From positions 1 through 33,526 of the forward strand of contig JAFXIZ010000041.1 in the NCBI GenBank assembly GCA_017532725.1: a stretch of DNA of 33,526 nt, in the 5' to 3' direction. Made by a program: the position numbers and the translations under genes. Position 1 is the first letter of the stretch; each line of letters starts with the position of its first letter. This document shows positions 25,368 to 33,526 of the stretch, in pieces. The DNA is from Bacteroidaceae bacterium (GTDB lineage Bacteria; Bacteroidota; Bacteroidia; Bacteroidales; Barnesiellaceae_A). Below the pieces are notes generated by a model. The model did no database searches and was not told the DNA's origin. It saw only the letters and a program-made list of their open reading frames with translations.

Positions 25368-27242
25368 TTACTCTATATCTATTCTCGACACTTCATCTAT
25401 GCCGTCGATGGCCGATATGTTGTCTATTGCTGTTTGTAATTCGGCAACCGAGTGTACGGCAAAGTCGATGGTGCAGGCTGCTATGTAATCGACGGTTTCG
25501 GTGGCTAATTCTTTCATAGACAGGTGCAACTCTTCGGTAATGCACTCGATAAGGTCGCTGAGCAGATGATAACGATCGACTCCTCTTACACGAATGCGAA
25601 CGGGGTACAGAAAGTCGGGGTCTTCCTTGAAATCGACAGCAATAATAGAATCGCCGTAGTGTGCTGCGTGCTGTACGGCTGTATGACAATTGCGTTTATG
25701 AAGCGTTATGCTGCCGTCGTGTTCCTTGAATCCTATTACTTCATCACCGGGTATAGGGTGGCATTTGGGACAACGGTTGTATTCGAGCAAGCGTTGGTTG
25801 GCAAAGTATATACGCAAGTTGCGCTTGGCCTTATAGGTTGACACATAGTTGAGCCAATCGGGTTGTGGATGGACATTTTCATTTGTACCTATCTCTATCA
25901 CATCACCACGTCGCAAGGTGGTCTTTACCGATAGGAGTTTGCCATTGATGCGCGCATACTGTGCGTGTTCGCCAATGCGACTGTGTACCTCGTAGGCAAA
26001 GTCGAGCGCAGTGGCATTCTTGGGTAATATAATGCCTTTGCCTTTGGGTGTATATACCTTTATATCATCGTTGTAGAACGACGATGTAATACCATCCATA
26101 TACTCTATTTCGTGAGTGTGATGCTTGATATCCTTGAGTACCGATCGGAATTTTTGCAACCAACTTTCCACGTTGTTTTCGGTACGCTCGGCAGCACATC
26201 CAAGTCGTGAATTACGCACCATACGTTCCGATGAAATGTGTATCTCTTCCCAAGTACCTTGTTCGCTCAGCAACTTGACGTGAAAACTTTGATAACCGTT
26301 TTCTTTGGGTGCATTGATATAGTTCGACACACTGCCGGGACTCTCATTGAAGGCATCGGTAAGTACCGAATAGATGCGCAAACTTGTATTCTTCTCGCTC
26401 TGTTGTGTGTCATCGGGGTAGATGATGCGAATGTAGTGTTTGCCGTCAACGTGGTGGAAGTCGCGTCCTTTCGACTGCATCTTGCGCCATATACTGTAGG
26501 GCTTGCGATAGCGTATCTCGGTACGCACTTGTATATTTTGCTCGGCGAGTGTTCGGTCTATTTTAGATATGAAATTGGCTATATTGTTTTCTATTTTACG
26601 ACGTTCTTCGCTCAATTGTTCTTCGATAAAAGCATATTCGCGAGGACAGCGATATTGGAATGAGAGATTTTCAAGTTCGGTTTTAACGTGGTATAGTCCC
26701 AATCGATTGGCAAGTGGGGCATAGAAGTAGTCGGTTTCGCCGGCTATTTTCATCTGCTTGTCGGGGCGCATACTGCTGAGAGTACGCATATTGTGCAAAC
26801 GGTCGGCAAGTTTGATGAGCAATGCACGGATGTCGTATTGTACCGACGACAGCATCTGTTGGTAGTTATCCACTTGCTTTGAGTGTACATACTCCTCTTT
26901 CTTTTGTTTTGTCACCACATTTACCAAGAAAGCAACACCGTTGCCAAATTCGCGTCGGATGTCGTCAATTGTATAATCGGTATCCTCTACAACATCGTGC
27001 AAGAATGCTGCTATAATGGCATCGCAATCGAGTTCAAGTTCTTCGGCAATAATTCGCGCTACAGCAATGGGGTGTATGATGTAAGGCTCTCCCGATTTCC
27101 GTTTTTGCTCGATATGAGCCTTTTGCGCAAATTCATATCCTTTGCGTATTTTGCTCATCTCTCTGCTGCTGAATCGCTTTTCGATGTTTGCGAATAATTG
27201 GTTTACTGAACTTTCTACTTGTTGTTGGTAAATGTCTTCCAT
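25368..27242 (-). CDS. RelA/SpoT homologue, hydrolase centre intact, synthetase eroded
   Basis: A 624-residue protein, shorter than the usual 730-750. The HD hydrolase domain (about 1-190) keeps IIHPIAVARI (His57), FLHDVVEDT (His82, Asp83, Glu86, Asp87) and KLADRLHNMRTL (Asp147, Asn151). The synthetase region (about 240-350) keeps PYSIWRKM and KENGYQSFH, but the segment that is normally DLFAIRII reads GKHYIRII, so the magnesium-binding Asp appears to be Gly267. The normal EVQIRT reads EIHISS (Glu333 kept, Gln and Arg changed). A TGS domain (about 393-453) and an ACT-like C-terminus follow. I infer a (p)ppGpp hydrolase with weak or no synthesis. Confidence 0.88.
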   Translation of the reverse strand: MEDIYQQQVESSVNQLFANIEKRFSSREMSKIRKGYEFAQKAHIEQKRKSGEPYIIHPIAVARIIAEELELDCDAIIAAFLHDVVEDTDYTIDDIRREFGNGVAFLVNVVTKQKKEEYVHSKQVDNYQQMLSSVQYDIRALLIKLADRLHNMRTLSSMRPDKQMKIAGETDYFYAPLANRLGLYHVKTELENLSFQYRCPREYAFIEEQLSEERRKIENNIANFISKIDRTLAEQNIQVRTEIRYRKPYSIWRKMQSKGRDFHHVDGKHYIRIIYPDDTQQSEKNTSLRIYSVLTDAFNESPGSVSNYINAPKENGYQSFHVKLLSEQGTWEEIHISSERMVRNSRLGCAAERTENNVESWLQKFRSVLKDIKHHTHEIEYMDGITSSFYNDDIKVYTPKGKGIILPKNATALDFAYEVHSRIGEHAQYARINGKLLSVKTTLRRGDVIEIGTNENVHPQPDWLNYVSTYKAKRNLRIYFANQRLLEYNRCPKCHPIPGDEVIGFKEHDGSITLHKRNCHTAVQHAAHYGDSIIAVDFKEDPDFLYPVRIRVRGVDRYHLLSDLIECITEELHLSMKELATETVDYIAACTIDFAVHSVAELQTAIDNISAIDGIDEVSRIDIE

Positions 27243-27365
27243 AGTATTGCTTGCCGTTTTTGTGATGCTTTTGTGACTTAAAACAAAATCAGCGCAATTT
27301 AGTGATAATTTTTATTACAAAACAATGCCTGTCGTTGATTTTTTTTGATTTTTGTTCAATATAAT

Positions 27366-27402
27366 AGCAAAACAGCCACAAACTATAGTAGAATGTGGCT
27401 GT
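27366..27402 (-). terminator. Terminator of the META lipoprotein gene
   Basis: A perfect 9-bp inverted repeat ACAGCCACA (27372-27380) with TGTGGCTGT (27394-27402) lies 22 nt past the stop codon. It is followed on the minus strand by TTTTGC and AT-rich sequence. The rest of 27243-27423 holds the rel upstream region with no convincing promoter match. Confidence 0.65.
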
Positions 27403-27423
27403 CGGTTGCGATATTGTAAGATA

Positions 27424-28275
27424 TTATTTGCGTTGTAGCAGAAGGCTTATTTTCTCGGAAGATGTCGAATATAGTTGTACATTCTTGTTGCTGGTAATAC
27501 GGAATGAATTGACCTTGTTTAATGCATCGAGAACGGCATCTTCTACCTCCATAGCATCGGGTGCGCACATACGTCGTGTCGATGCAATGTTGTCGAATGT
27601 TATGCTGTGGTTGTTTTTCGATGATTCGTACTTTATGTTTCCGTTCATAATGTTGCAACCCGAGTTGCCGGTGAGTTTGCCCGATTCGATGTCAAGTACA
27701 ATGGTCGGCATCTCTTCAAGTTTTACTTTTTTGCCGTTTACTTCTATTATTTCCCAATAGCCGCCAAGTTCTTGCAGCATTTGGCGCGAAAGGTTTGCTA
27801 CCACATTGCCACTCTCATCGAGCAGTTGTATGGCTATCTCGTTATTGTCATTCTTAACGGTATTATAGTGAGTTGTAGCACCTATTGCTTGCATTACATT
27901 GCGTTCTGTTACTTTGGGTTGACAAGCCTTGAGTGTTGTAATACAGTTAGTGAATGAAATGGCGCAATCTTCACCGAGGGTGAGGGTGCCATTAAAGGTG
28001 TTGCATCCGTTGTTGCCGAGTACTTGTTGCGAGTTGATGTCAAAAATGATATTGACTATACCGTCGCCAACTACCGGTTTGCCCAATGCTTGGTCGATAA
28101 TCCACTCGCCGTTAAGTCTGTCGAGTGCGAGAGGTTGATAATTTCTGTTCACTTTTTGTGTGGTTTCTGTTTGTGACTTTTGTTGTTGGTCGGTTGCTTG
28201 TGTTGTCTTGCAAGATGTCATACCGATAAGCAATGCAGCAGATGCCGCTAATATTATTTGTGACTTTTTCATCAT
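27424..28275 (-). CDS. Lipoprotein with two META domains (HslJ-like)
   Basis: A 283-residue protein with a lipoprotein signal (LIGMTSC, Cys22) and a Gln/Thr-rich linker. Two META domains follow, about 50-165 and 170-283. Each has the family core: LNGEWIID and GNNGCNTFNG (87-96) in the first, LGGYWEII and GNSGCNIMNG (203-212) in the second, plus paired Cys in TTLKACQP and STRRMCAPD. META/HslJ proteins are envelope proteins linked to stress or antibiotic tolerance, with no known enzyme activity. It stands alone between two hairpins and is divergent from the TPR gene. MMKK could start at either Met. Confidence 0.88.
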   Translation of the reverse strand: MMKKSQIILAASAALLIGMTSCKTTQATDQQQKSQTETTQKVNRNYQPLALDRLNGEWIIDQALGKPVVGDGIVNIIFDINSQQVLGNNGCNTFNGTLTLGEDCAISFTNCITTLKACQPKVTERNVMQAIGATTHYNTVKNDNNEIAIQLLDESGNVVANLSRQMLQELGGYWEIIEVNGKKVKLEEMPTIVLDIESGKLTGNSGCNIMNGNIKYESSKNNHSITFDNIASTRRMCAPDAMEVEDAVLDALNKVNSFRITSNKNVQLYSTSSEKISLLLQRK

Positions 28276-28299
28276 TTAAAAGTTTTTTGATTTCGGTTG

Positions 28300-28330
28300 C
28301 GAAGATAGTGAAAATAGCGTGTTTGTGCAA
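28300..28330 (-). promoter_or_regulatory. Candidate promoter of the META gene
   Basis: On the minus strand TTG (28328-28330), a 20-nt spacer and TATCTTCG (28300-28307) followed by CAAC. The -7 box differs from TAnnTTTG by one base. It is about 25 nt before the ATG. Confidence 0.4.
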
Positions 28331-28422
28331 TATTTGTATCGATAATGAGATATATTAATAGGTATAATATAAGAAAAAAGGCAAAAAAAAGTAAACTCTT
28401 ATCAATCTGTCAAATTTATGCG

Positions 28423-28430
28423 TAATTTTG
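28423..28430 (+). promoter_or_regulatory. Candidate -7 element of the TPR gene
   Basis: TAATTTTG followed by CAC matches TAnnTTTG exactly. It lies only 13 nt before the first ATG, which would leave a leader of a few bases. This favours the second in-frame ATG at 28450 or an almost leaderless mRNA. No -33 box is clear. Confidence 0.42.
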
Positions 28431-28443
28431 CACTATCAATCAA

Positions 28444-30504
28444 ATGGTAATGAGGAAGTCGTTTCTATATATTATAATGTGTTTGTTGTGTTGCTTGTCA
28501 ACGATACAGGTTGTAGGGCAAATCAACACCGAGCGTGTTATGAATATAGGGCGTAATGCGTTACACTTTGAGGATTATGTGCTGTCTATTCAGTATTTCA
28601 ACCAGATAATAAAACTGAAACCATATTGGGCAGATCCTTATTATTATAGAGCCGTTGCCAAGTTGAACCTTGATGATTTGCAAGGTGCCGATGAAGATGC
28701 AACTGCTTGTATCGAACGTAATCCTTACTTCAATAACGTATTCTATTTAAGAGGTTTTGTACGCCATAGTATGGGCGAGTATGAACGCGCTGTAGCCGAT
28801 TACAAGCAAGGATTGAGGTATAATCCGAATGAGCGAAACTTGTTGTATAGTATGGCTATGGCGTATGCGCAAAGCGAAAACTATGTCGCTGCCGACTCGA
28901 CCTACAGCGAGTTGTTGTCGCATCATCCTCAATACGTTGCAGGATATATTACTCGTGGTCAGTTTAATATAATGCGTGGCGATACGCTGGCAGCACGCGC
29001 CGATATCGATAAGGCTATCTTGCTCGATAAAAATATGGCCGGTGCTTATGAATTAAGAGCCTTGTTGCGTGTGGAGTGCGACAAAGATTATCAAGGTGCG
29101 TTGCTCGATATGAATGAGGCGGTGAAATTACAGCCTAAAAATACAGGCTTCTATATGAATAGGGCAATGGTGCGATACTATGTCGAAGACCTGCGTGGAG
29201 CAATGTCGGATTATGACTATGTCCTTACGCTCGACCCTAACAATACGATGGCATACTACAATCGTGGTTTGTTGCGTTCGCAAGTAGGTGAGCGAAACAA
29301 GGCTGTATCGGACTTCAGCGAGGTGCTTAAACGCGAGCCTCACAACTATCAGGCTATCCTCAATAGAGCAATCTTATATGATGACTTGGGCGAATATGAG
29401 AATGCTATAGTAGATTATGATGCTATAGTTGATGTATATCCCGAATATGTTGAGGCTCTCTTTGCTCGTTCCGAGGCAAAACGTAAGATTGGCGATATGC
29501 GAGGTGGAGAGCGTGACTTCGGACTTGCGATGCAAATACAGGAGGTACAGAAGCGTAATCCCGACAAGGTGAAAGAGGCATCGGATAAAGCGACCGAAAA
29601 TATTGAATCGCGAAAGAAATCGGATAACAGTATTAATAAGTATGACCGATTGATGGTTGCCGATGATAACTTGGCTCAAACCTTTGAACCGAAATATGAT
29701 AGCAAAGTAAGGGGCAGGGTACAAGATCGCAACGTTCAAGTATCATTGCAACCTATGTATGTACTCAGTTATTACGAACGTGCAGGCGAACTATTGCCCT
29801 CTACAACCTTTGCCGATGAACTTGCACAATTGAATGAACTTAAAGCATTTAAGTATCAACTTATTATTACAAATAATGAGCCGGTATTGGAGTCGCGACA
29901 AATTACCGAGCACTTCACTTCAGCAACCGATTATACCAAGGCTATTGAGCAGAGTACAAAGGATTATGTATTAAAGTATATGGGTCGCTCGCTCGATCTG
30001 ATGCTGTTGCAGGATTATACCGGTGCTTTGGAGGATATCAATAGGGTTATTCAACTCAGTCCCAATCTTATGTTGGCATATTTCCAACGCGCCACATTGC
30101 GTTATAGAAATCTTGAGTATAAACGCAACGAGGTAAGAATGAATAATGAAGCCAAAGAGTCGTATGAGCCTATCCTGACGACAAATGTAAACCTTGATAA
30201 TGCGCGAATTGAATATGAACTCATTATTCAAGACCTCAGTAAAGCCATAGAACTATCGCCTCGTTTCGGTTATGCTTATTATAACAGAGCCAACATCTAT
30301 TTCGCTCAAGATAATATTAACGCGGCTATAGCCGACTATACGCAAGCAATACGATATCAACCCGATATGGCCGATGCCTATTTCAATCGTGGCTTGGCAC
30401 ATTTGAAAAACGGTGATGATGAAAAGGGTAGGGAAGACCTGTCGAAAGCAGGAGAGATGGGAGTAATGGCTGCATACAATATTCTGAAGCGTATGGGCAA
30501 ATAG
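28444..30504 (+). CDS. Exported TPR-repeat protein
   Basis: A 686-residue protein with an N-terminal signal or anchor (FLYIIMCLLCCLSTIQVVGQ). It carries tandem 34-residue TPR units from about 35 to 345, for example FYLRGFVRHSMGEYERAVAD, AYYNRGLLRSQVGERNKAVS and YNRANIYFAQDNINAAIADY, then more near 485-520 and 590-680. A less regular linker of about 110 residues (about 365-475) separates the blocks. TPRs are protein-binding scaffolds; the location would be periplasmic. No partner is evident. Start could be 28444 or 28450. It stands alone and ends in a TAG stop that sits in the loop of a hairpin. Confidence 0.9.
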   Translation: MVMRKSFLYIIMCLLCCLSTIQVVGQINTERVMNIGRNALHFEDYVLSIQYFNQIIKLKPYWADPYYYRAVAKLNLDDLQGADEDATACIERNPYFNNVFYLRGFVRHSMGEYERAVADYKQGLRYNPNERNLLYSMAMAYAQSENYVAADSTYSELLSHHPQYVAGYITRGQFNIMRGDTLAARADIDKAILLDKNMAGAYELRALLRVECDKDYQGALLDMNEAVKLQPKNTGFYMNRAMVRYYVEDLRGAMSDYDYVLTLDPNNTMAYYNRGLLRSQVGERNKAVSDFSEVLKREPHNYQAILNRAILYDDLGEYENAIVDYDAIVDVYPEYVEALFARSEAKRKIGDMRGGERDFGLAMQIQEVQKRNPDKVKEASDKATENIESRKKSDNSINKYDRLMVADDNLAQTFEPKYDSKVRGRVQDRNVQVSLQPMYVLSYYERAGELLPSTTFADELAQLNELKAFKYQLIITNNEPVLESRQITEHFTSATDYTKAIEQSTKDYVLKYMGRSLDLMLLQDYTGALEDINRVIQLSPNLMLAYFQRATLRYRNLEYKRNEVRMNNEAKESYEPILTTNVNLDNARIEYELIIQDLSKAIELSPRFGYAYYNRANIYFAQDNINAAIADYTQAIRYQPDMADAYFNRGLAHLKNGDDEKGREDLSKAGEMGVMAAYNILKRMGK

Positions 30505-30512
30505 TTTGCCCA
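30494..30512 (+). terminator. Hairpin spanning the TPR stop codon
   Basis: TGGGCAAA-TAG-TTTGCCCA is an 8-bp perfect stem whose 3-nt loop is the stop codon itself. No proper T-run follows, only AT-rich sequence, so it may slow polymerase or protect the 3' end rather than terminate strongly. Confidence 0.4.
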
Positions 30513-30569
30513 ATATTGAATTATTTGCCTTGCATCATCAAAAAAAATATCCATAATTATTTGTATATC

Positions 30570-30600
30570 TTTGTTGAACAAAAATAAATTACTAACTTTG
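30570..30600 (+). promoter_or_regulatory. Promoter of the thrS operon
   Basis: TTTG (30570-30573), 19-nt spacer, TAACTTTG (30593-30600): both boxes and the spacing fit the Bacteroidota consensus. The transcript would have a leader of about 70 nt. Confidence 0.75.
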
Positions 30601-30606
30601 TGGCTT

Positions 30607-30641
30607 GTAAAATTTGGCGTGTAATATATGCCCCGTTTTAC
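30607..30641 (+). promoter_or_regulatory. Leader hairpin before thrS
   Basis: In the predicted 5' leader, GTAAAA (30607-30612) pairs with TTTTAC (30636-30641), and GGC (30616-30618) pairs with GCC (30630-30632) across a 3x3 internal loop. It could serve in control of thrS; this is structure by eye only. Confidence 0.35.
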
Positions 30642-30675
30642 TTGTTACTGTGTAATTAAATAAACAAATAATAGT

Positions 30676-32616
30676 ATGATAAAAATCACATTTCCCGATA
30701 ACTCGGTCAAAGAGTTTGAAAGTGGCGTAACACCACTTGCCATTGCCGAGAGTATCAGTTCACGATTGGCACAAGACGTGCTTGTGGCTGAGATTGATGG
30801 CGAGGCTTGGGACTTGATGCGTCCTGTTGAAAAAGATGCATCAATCAAGTTGTTTAAGTGGGATGATGCCGAAGGCAAGCACGCATTCTGGCACTCATCG
30901 GCACACCTTCTTGCCGAGGCATTGCAAATATTATATCCCGGCATTAAGTTTGGTATAGGTCCTGCACTTGAGAATGGTTTCTACTATGACGTTGATCCCG
31001 GAGAACATTCTCTTACAGCAGCCGATTTTGCTCGCATCGAGGCAAAGATGCTTGAGTTGGCAGCCCGTAAAGAGCCTATCGTTCGTCAAGAGATATCTAA
31101 AGCCGATGCCTTGAAACTCTTTGGTGACAGAGGCGAGGAGTATAAAGTAGAGTTGATTAACGAACTCGAAGACGGAACAATAACTACCTATACACAAGGT
31201 GCATTTACCGACTTGTGTCGTGGTCCTCATATCCCCAATACAAGCGTTATCAAGGCTGTGAAAATCAATTCACTTGCCGGTGCATATTGGCGTGGTGATG
31301 ATTCACGTCAGCAACTTGTGCGTGTATATGGTATCACATTCCCCAAGAAGAAAATGCTCGATGAGTACTTGGTAATGATGGAAGAGGCCAAGAAACGCGA
31401 CCACCGTAAGATAGGTAAAGAACTTGAACTCTTTGCTTTCTCTCAATCGGTAGGCGCCGGACTTCCCTTGTGGTTGCCCCGAGGTGCCGCACTTCGTGAG
31501 CGCTTGGAAAACTTCTTGCGTCGCATACAGAAGCGTTTTGGCTATCAACAAGTAATGACACCCCACATCGGTGCCAAGAACTTGTATGTAACATCGGGTC
31601 ACTACGCCAAGTATGGTAAGGACTCGTTCCAACCCATCCACACACCCGAGGAGGGCGAGGAATTCTTGCTCAAGCCTATGAACTGTCCTCACCACTGTGA
31701 GATATACAAGACAGTACCTCGTTCATATCGCGACCTGCCTCTGCGCTTTGCCGAGTTTGGTACAGTGTATCGTTATGAGCAAAGTGGTGAGTTGCACGGT
31801 TTGACTCGTGTTCGTGGATTTACTCAAGATGATGCACACATCTTCTGCCGTCCCGACCAACTCAACGATGAGTTCCTCAAACTAATGGATATTATCTTCA
31901 TTATCTTCAAGGCGTTGAACTTTGAGAATTTCGAGGCTCAAATATCATTGCGCGACCCCAATAATCGCGAGAAATATATAGGTACCGATGAAAATTGGGA
32001 GAAGGCCGAGCGTGCTATTGTAGAGGCTTGCCAAGAGAAAGGCTTGCAAGCGCGCGTAGAACTTGGTGAGGCTGCATTCTATGGTCCTAAACTCGACTTT
32101 ATGGTGAAAGATGCCATTGGTCGTCGTTGGCAATTGGGTACTATTCAGGTAGATTATAACTTGCCTGAGCGTTTCGACCTTGAATATACAGGTAATGACA
32201 ACCAAAAGCACCGTCCCGTAATGATACACCGTGCCCCCTTCGGATCGATGGAGCGTTTCGTGGCTGTACTTATTGAGCATACAGGCGGCAAATTCCCCTT
32301 GTGGCTCACACCCGACCAAGTGGCAATTCTGCCCATTAGCGAGAAATTTAACGACTATGCACAACACGTTGCCGATGAACTTGCCAAGAGCGACATTCGT
32401 GCCTATGTTGATTTCCGTAATGAGAAGATTGGACGTAAAATTCGCGACACAGAGATCAAAAAAATACCTTATTTGCTCATCGTAGGTGAAAAAGAAGCAG
32501 AAAATGAAGAAGTTTCTGTAAGAAAACACGGTGAAGGTGATAAAGGTGTCGTAAAAATTACTAACTTTGCCGCGCAAATCTCTGAAGAAGTAGAGAAAAT
32601 GATAAACCAATGGTAA
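30676..32616 (+). CDS. thrS: Threonyl-tRNA synthetase
   Basis: A 646-residue full-length ThrRS. Residues 1-60 are the TGS domain. The editing domain has HSSAH (His73, His77) and later FTDLCRGPH with its Cys and His. The class II catalytic core has motif 2 around [30 protein letters not shown] (zinc Cys), [13 protein letters not shown] and motif 3 [19 protein letters not shown]. The anticodon-binding domain occupies the C-terminal 110 residues ([15 protein letters not shown]). It attaches threonine to tRNA-Thr and edits mis-attached serine. It heads thrS-infC-rpmI; infC starts 9 nt after its TAA. Confidence 0.98.
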   Translation: MIKITFPDNSVKEFESGVTPLAIAESISSRLAQDVLVAEIDGEAWDLMRPVEKDASIKLFKWDDAEGKHAFWHSSAHLLAEALQILYPGIKFGIGPALENGFYYDVDPGEHSLTAADFARIEAKMLELAARKEPIVRQEISKADALKLFGDRGEEYKVELINELEDGTITTYTQGAFTDLCRGPHIPNTSVIKAVKINSLAGAYWRGDDSRQQLVRVYGITFPKKKMLDEYLVMMEEAKKRDHRKIGKELELFAFSQSVGAGLPLWLPRGAALRERLENFLRRIQKRFGYQQVMTPHIGAKNLYVTSGHYAKYGKDSFQPIHTPEEGEEFLLKPMNCPHHCEIYKTVPRSYRDLPLRFAEFGTVYRYEQSGELHGLTRVRGFTQDDAHIFCRPDQLNDEFLKLMDIIFIIFKALNFENFEAQISLRDPNNREKYIGTDENWEKAERAIVEACQEKGLQARVELGEAAFYGPKLDFMVKDAIGRRWQLGTIQVDYNLPERFDLEYTGNDNQKHRPVMIHRAPFGSMERFVAVLIEHTGGKFPLWLTPDQVAILPISEKFNDYAQHVADELAKSDIRAYVDFRNEKIGRKIRDTEIKKIPYLLIVGEKEAENEEVSVRKHGEGDKGVVKITNFAAQISEEVEKMINQW

Positions 32617-32624
32617 TTTTTTGA

Positions 32625-33203
32625 ATGGATAAAAAACCAAAACCCACCGGAGGAGTTCCTCGTCCTCAACAACAACGAGGAGGTCGTAATGAGAACAAAG
32701 ACCAACATCGCATAAACACGCAAATACGCGCTCGTGAAGTGCGTCTTGTTGGTGACAATGTAGAGCAAGGAGTATATTCGTTACAAGAGGCTCTGCGTTT
32801 AGCCGATGAGTTGGAACTCGACTTGATTGAAATTTCGCCCAATGCCGAGCCACCGGTATGTAAGATATTGGATTATCAGAAGTATCTGTACCAACAGAAG
32901 AAACGTCAGAAAGAACAAAAGGCTAAAGCAGCCAAGGTTGTTGTAAAAGAGATTCGTTTCGGACCTCAAACCGATGATCACGATTACAACTTCAAACTCA
33001 AACACGCCATTGAGTTCTTGAAAGAGGGTGCCAAGGTTAAGGCGTATGTATTCTTCAAAGGACGTGCCATTTTGTTCAAAGAGCAAGGCGAAGTATTGCT
33101 GTTGCGATTTGTAAACGATCTTGAAGAGTATGGCAAAGCCGAGAATATGCCGGTACTCGAAGGCAAGCGTATGATAATAATGATTACGCCCAAGAAAAAA
33201 TAA
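32625..33203 (+). CDS. infC: Translation initiation factor IF-3
   Basis: A 192-residue protein. After a Pro/Gln/Arg-rich N-terminal tail of about 27 residues comes the IF3-N domain ([38 protein letters not shown]). A Lys-rich helix links it to the IF3-C domain ([39 protein letters not shown], ending [10 protein letters not shown]). It binds the 30S subunit, controls start-site choice and prevents early 50S joining. The start is a normal ATG, unlike the autoregulatory AUU of E. coli infC, so that feedback is not expected here. Confidence 0.97.
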   Translation: MDKKPKPTGGVPRPQQQRGGRNENKDQHRINTQIRAREVRLVGDNVEQGVYSLQEALRLADELELDLIEISPNAEPPVCKILDYQKYLYQQKKRQKEQKAKAAKVVVKEIRFGPQTDDHDYNFKLKHAIEFLKEGAKVKAYVFFKGRAILFKEQGEVLLLRFVNDLEEYGKAENMPVLEGKRMIIMITPKKK

Positions 33204-33208
33204 GATAC

Positions 33209-33221
33209 GCGGACGTTCCGC
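33209..33221 (+). promoter_or_regulatory. Small hairpin between infC and rpmI
   Basis: GCGGA-CGT-TCCGC, a 5-bp GC-rich stem with 3-nt loop, sits 6 nt after the infC stop. It has no T-run and may act as an mRNA processing or stability element within the operon. Confidence 0.3.
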
Positions 33222-33257
33222 AGTATTATATAAATGTAACACTAAAAACAAATTAAA

Positions 33258-33455
33258 ATGCCGAAGATTAAAACTAATTCCGGTGCCAAAAAGAGGTTCG
33301 CCCTTACCGGATCAGGAAAGATCAAGAGAAAACATGCTTACAAGAGCCACATTCTCACTAAGAAAACTAAGAAGCAAAAAAGAAACCTCGGTTACTTTAC
33401 CGTAATTTCGAAAGCTGACGAGAACAACGTGAAGCAATTGCTCGCAATGAAATAA
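33258..33455 (+). CDS. rpmI: 50S ribosomal protein L35
   Basis: A 65-residue, very basic protein with the L35 pattern [40 protein letters not shown] and the tail NVKQLLAMK. It lies 54 nt after infC in the conserved thrS-infC-rpmI-rplT order. The 71 bases to the window end are AT-rich with no gene start I can support; rplT is expected next. Confidence 0.97.
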   Translation: MPKIKTNSGAKKRFALTGSGKIKRKHAYKSHILTKKTKKQKRNLGYFTVISKADENNVKQLLAMK

Positions 33456-33526
33456 TCGTTGCAGTATTATTTTCTCAAAACAAAAAAGTAGTTACAATAG
33501 TATTAACCGAATGTTTTAGCAAAAAA

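Noticed and set aside
31945..32853. 302-residue minus-strand frame opposite thrS and infC
   Set aside because: It is antisense to two highly conserved genes and its composition (many Phe, Leu, Cys) is that of a reverse frame.

Overview
The window reads as chromosome from a member of the Bacteroidales (Bacteroidota). The evidence is a secreted C10 cysteine protease with a type IX secretion (T9SS) C-terminal sorting domain, -7 elements of the Bacteroidota form TAnnTTTG (clearest before thrS and before the amidase gene), little sign of Shine-Dalgarno sites, and Bacteroidales-type protein families (DUF4922, two-META lipoprotein, PiT transporter with a helical tail, OmpA with an N-terminal barrel). 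I see no phage, IS element, CRISPR array or integron. The exact genus cannot be read from the sequence.

Layout. 1-4720 (minus): a truncated lipoprotein gene just downstream of the C10/T9SS protease, then tRNA-Ser(CGA) with its own promoter and terminator, a CYTH-domain protein, and a membrane-anchored LytM/M23-like protein that has lost its zinc ligands. 4986-6164 (plus): an OmpA-family outer-membrane protein, separated from the convergent minus-strand operon by a bidirectional hairpin terminator. 22869 down to 6247 (minus): a tightly packed run of 12 genes. Its first seven (amidase, glycosyltransferase, DUF4922, SpoIID-like, AmpG-like permease, NamZ/DUF1343, BadF-type sugar kinase) overlap each other by 1-8 nt. 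They look like a peptidoglycan degradation and salvage module. The tail carries an RsmI-like methylase, a SpoU-type RNA methyltransferase, radA, a COG2509 flavoprotein and a lipoprotein related to glycogen-debranching enzymes. The operon has a good promoter and a candidate operator palindrome between the two promoter elements.

23030-25264 (minus): a PiT-type phosphate transporter gene broken by one in-frame TAG. 25368-27242 (minus): a RelA/SpoT homologue with an intact hydrolase centre and an eroded synthetase. 27424-28275 (minus): a double-META lipoprotein. 28444-30504 (plus): an exported TPR protein. 30676 to the end (plus): thrS-infC-rpmI, the conserved translation operon; rplT would be expected just beyond the window.

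The main biological story is the translationally coupled seven-gene cassette. An exported amidase and NamZ would release cell-wall sugars, the AmpG-like permease would import them, and the kinase plus the HIT/GalT-like DUF4922 protein could return them to metabolism. The role of DUF4922, of the SpoIID-like protein without a signal peptide, and of the glycosyltransferase in that pathway is inference.
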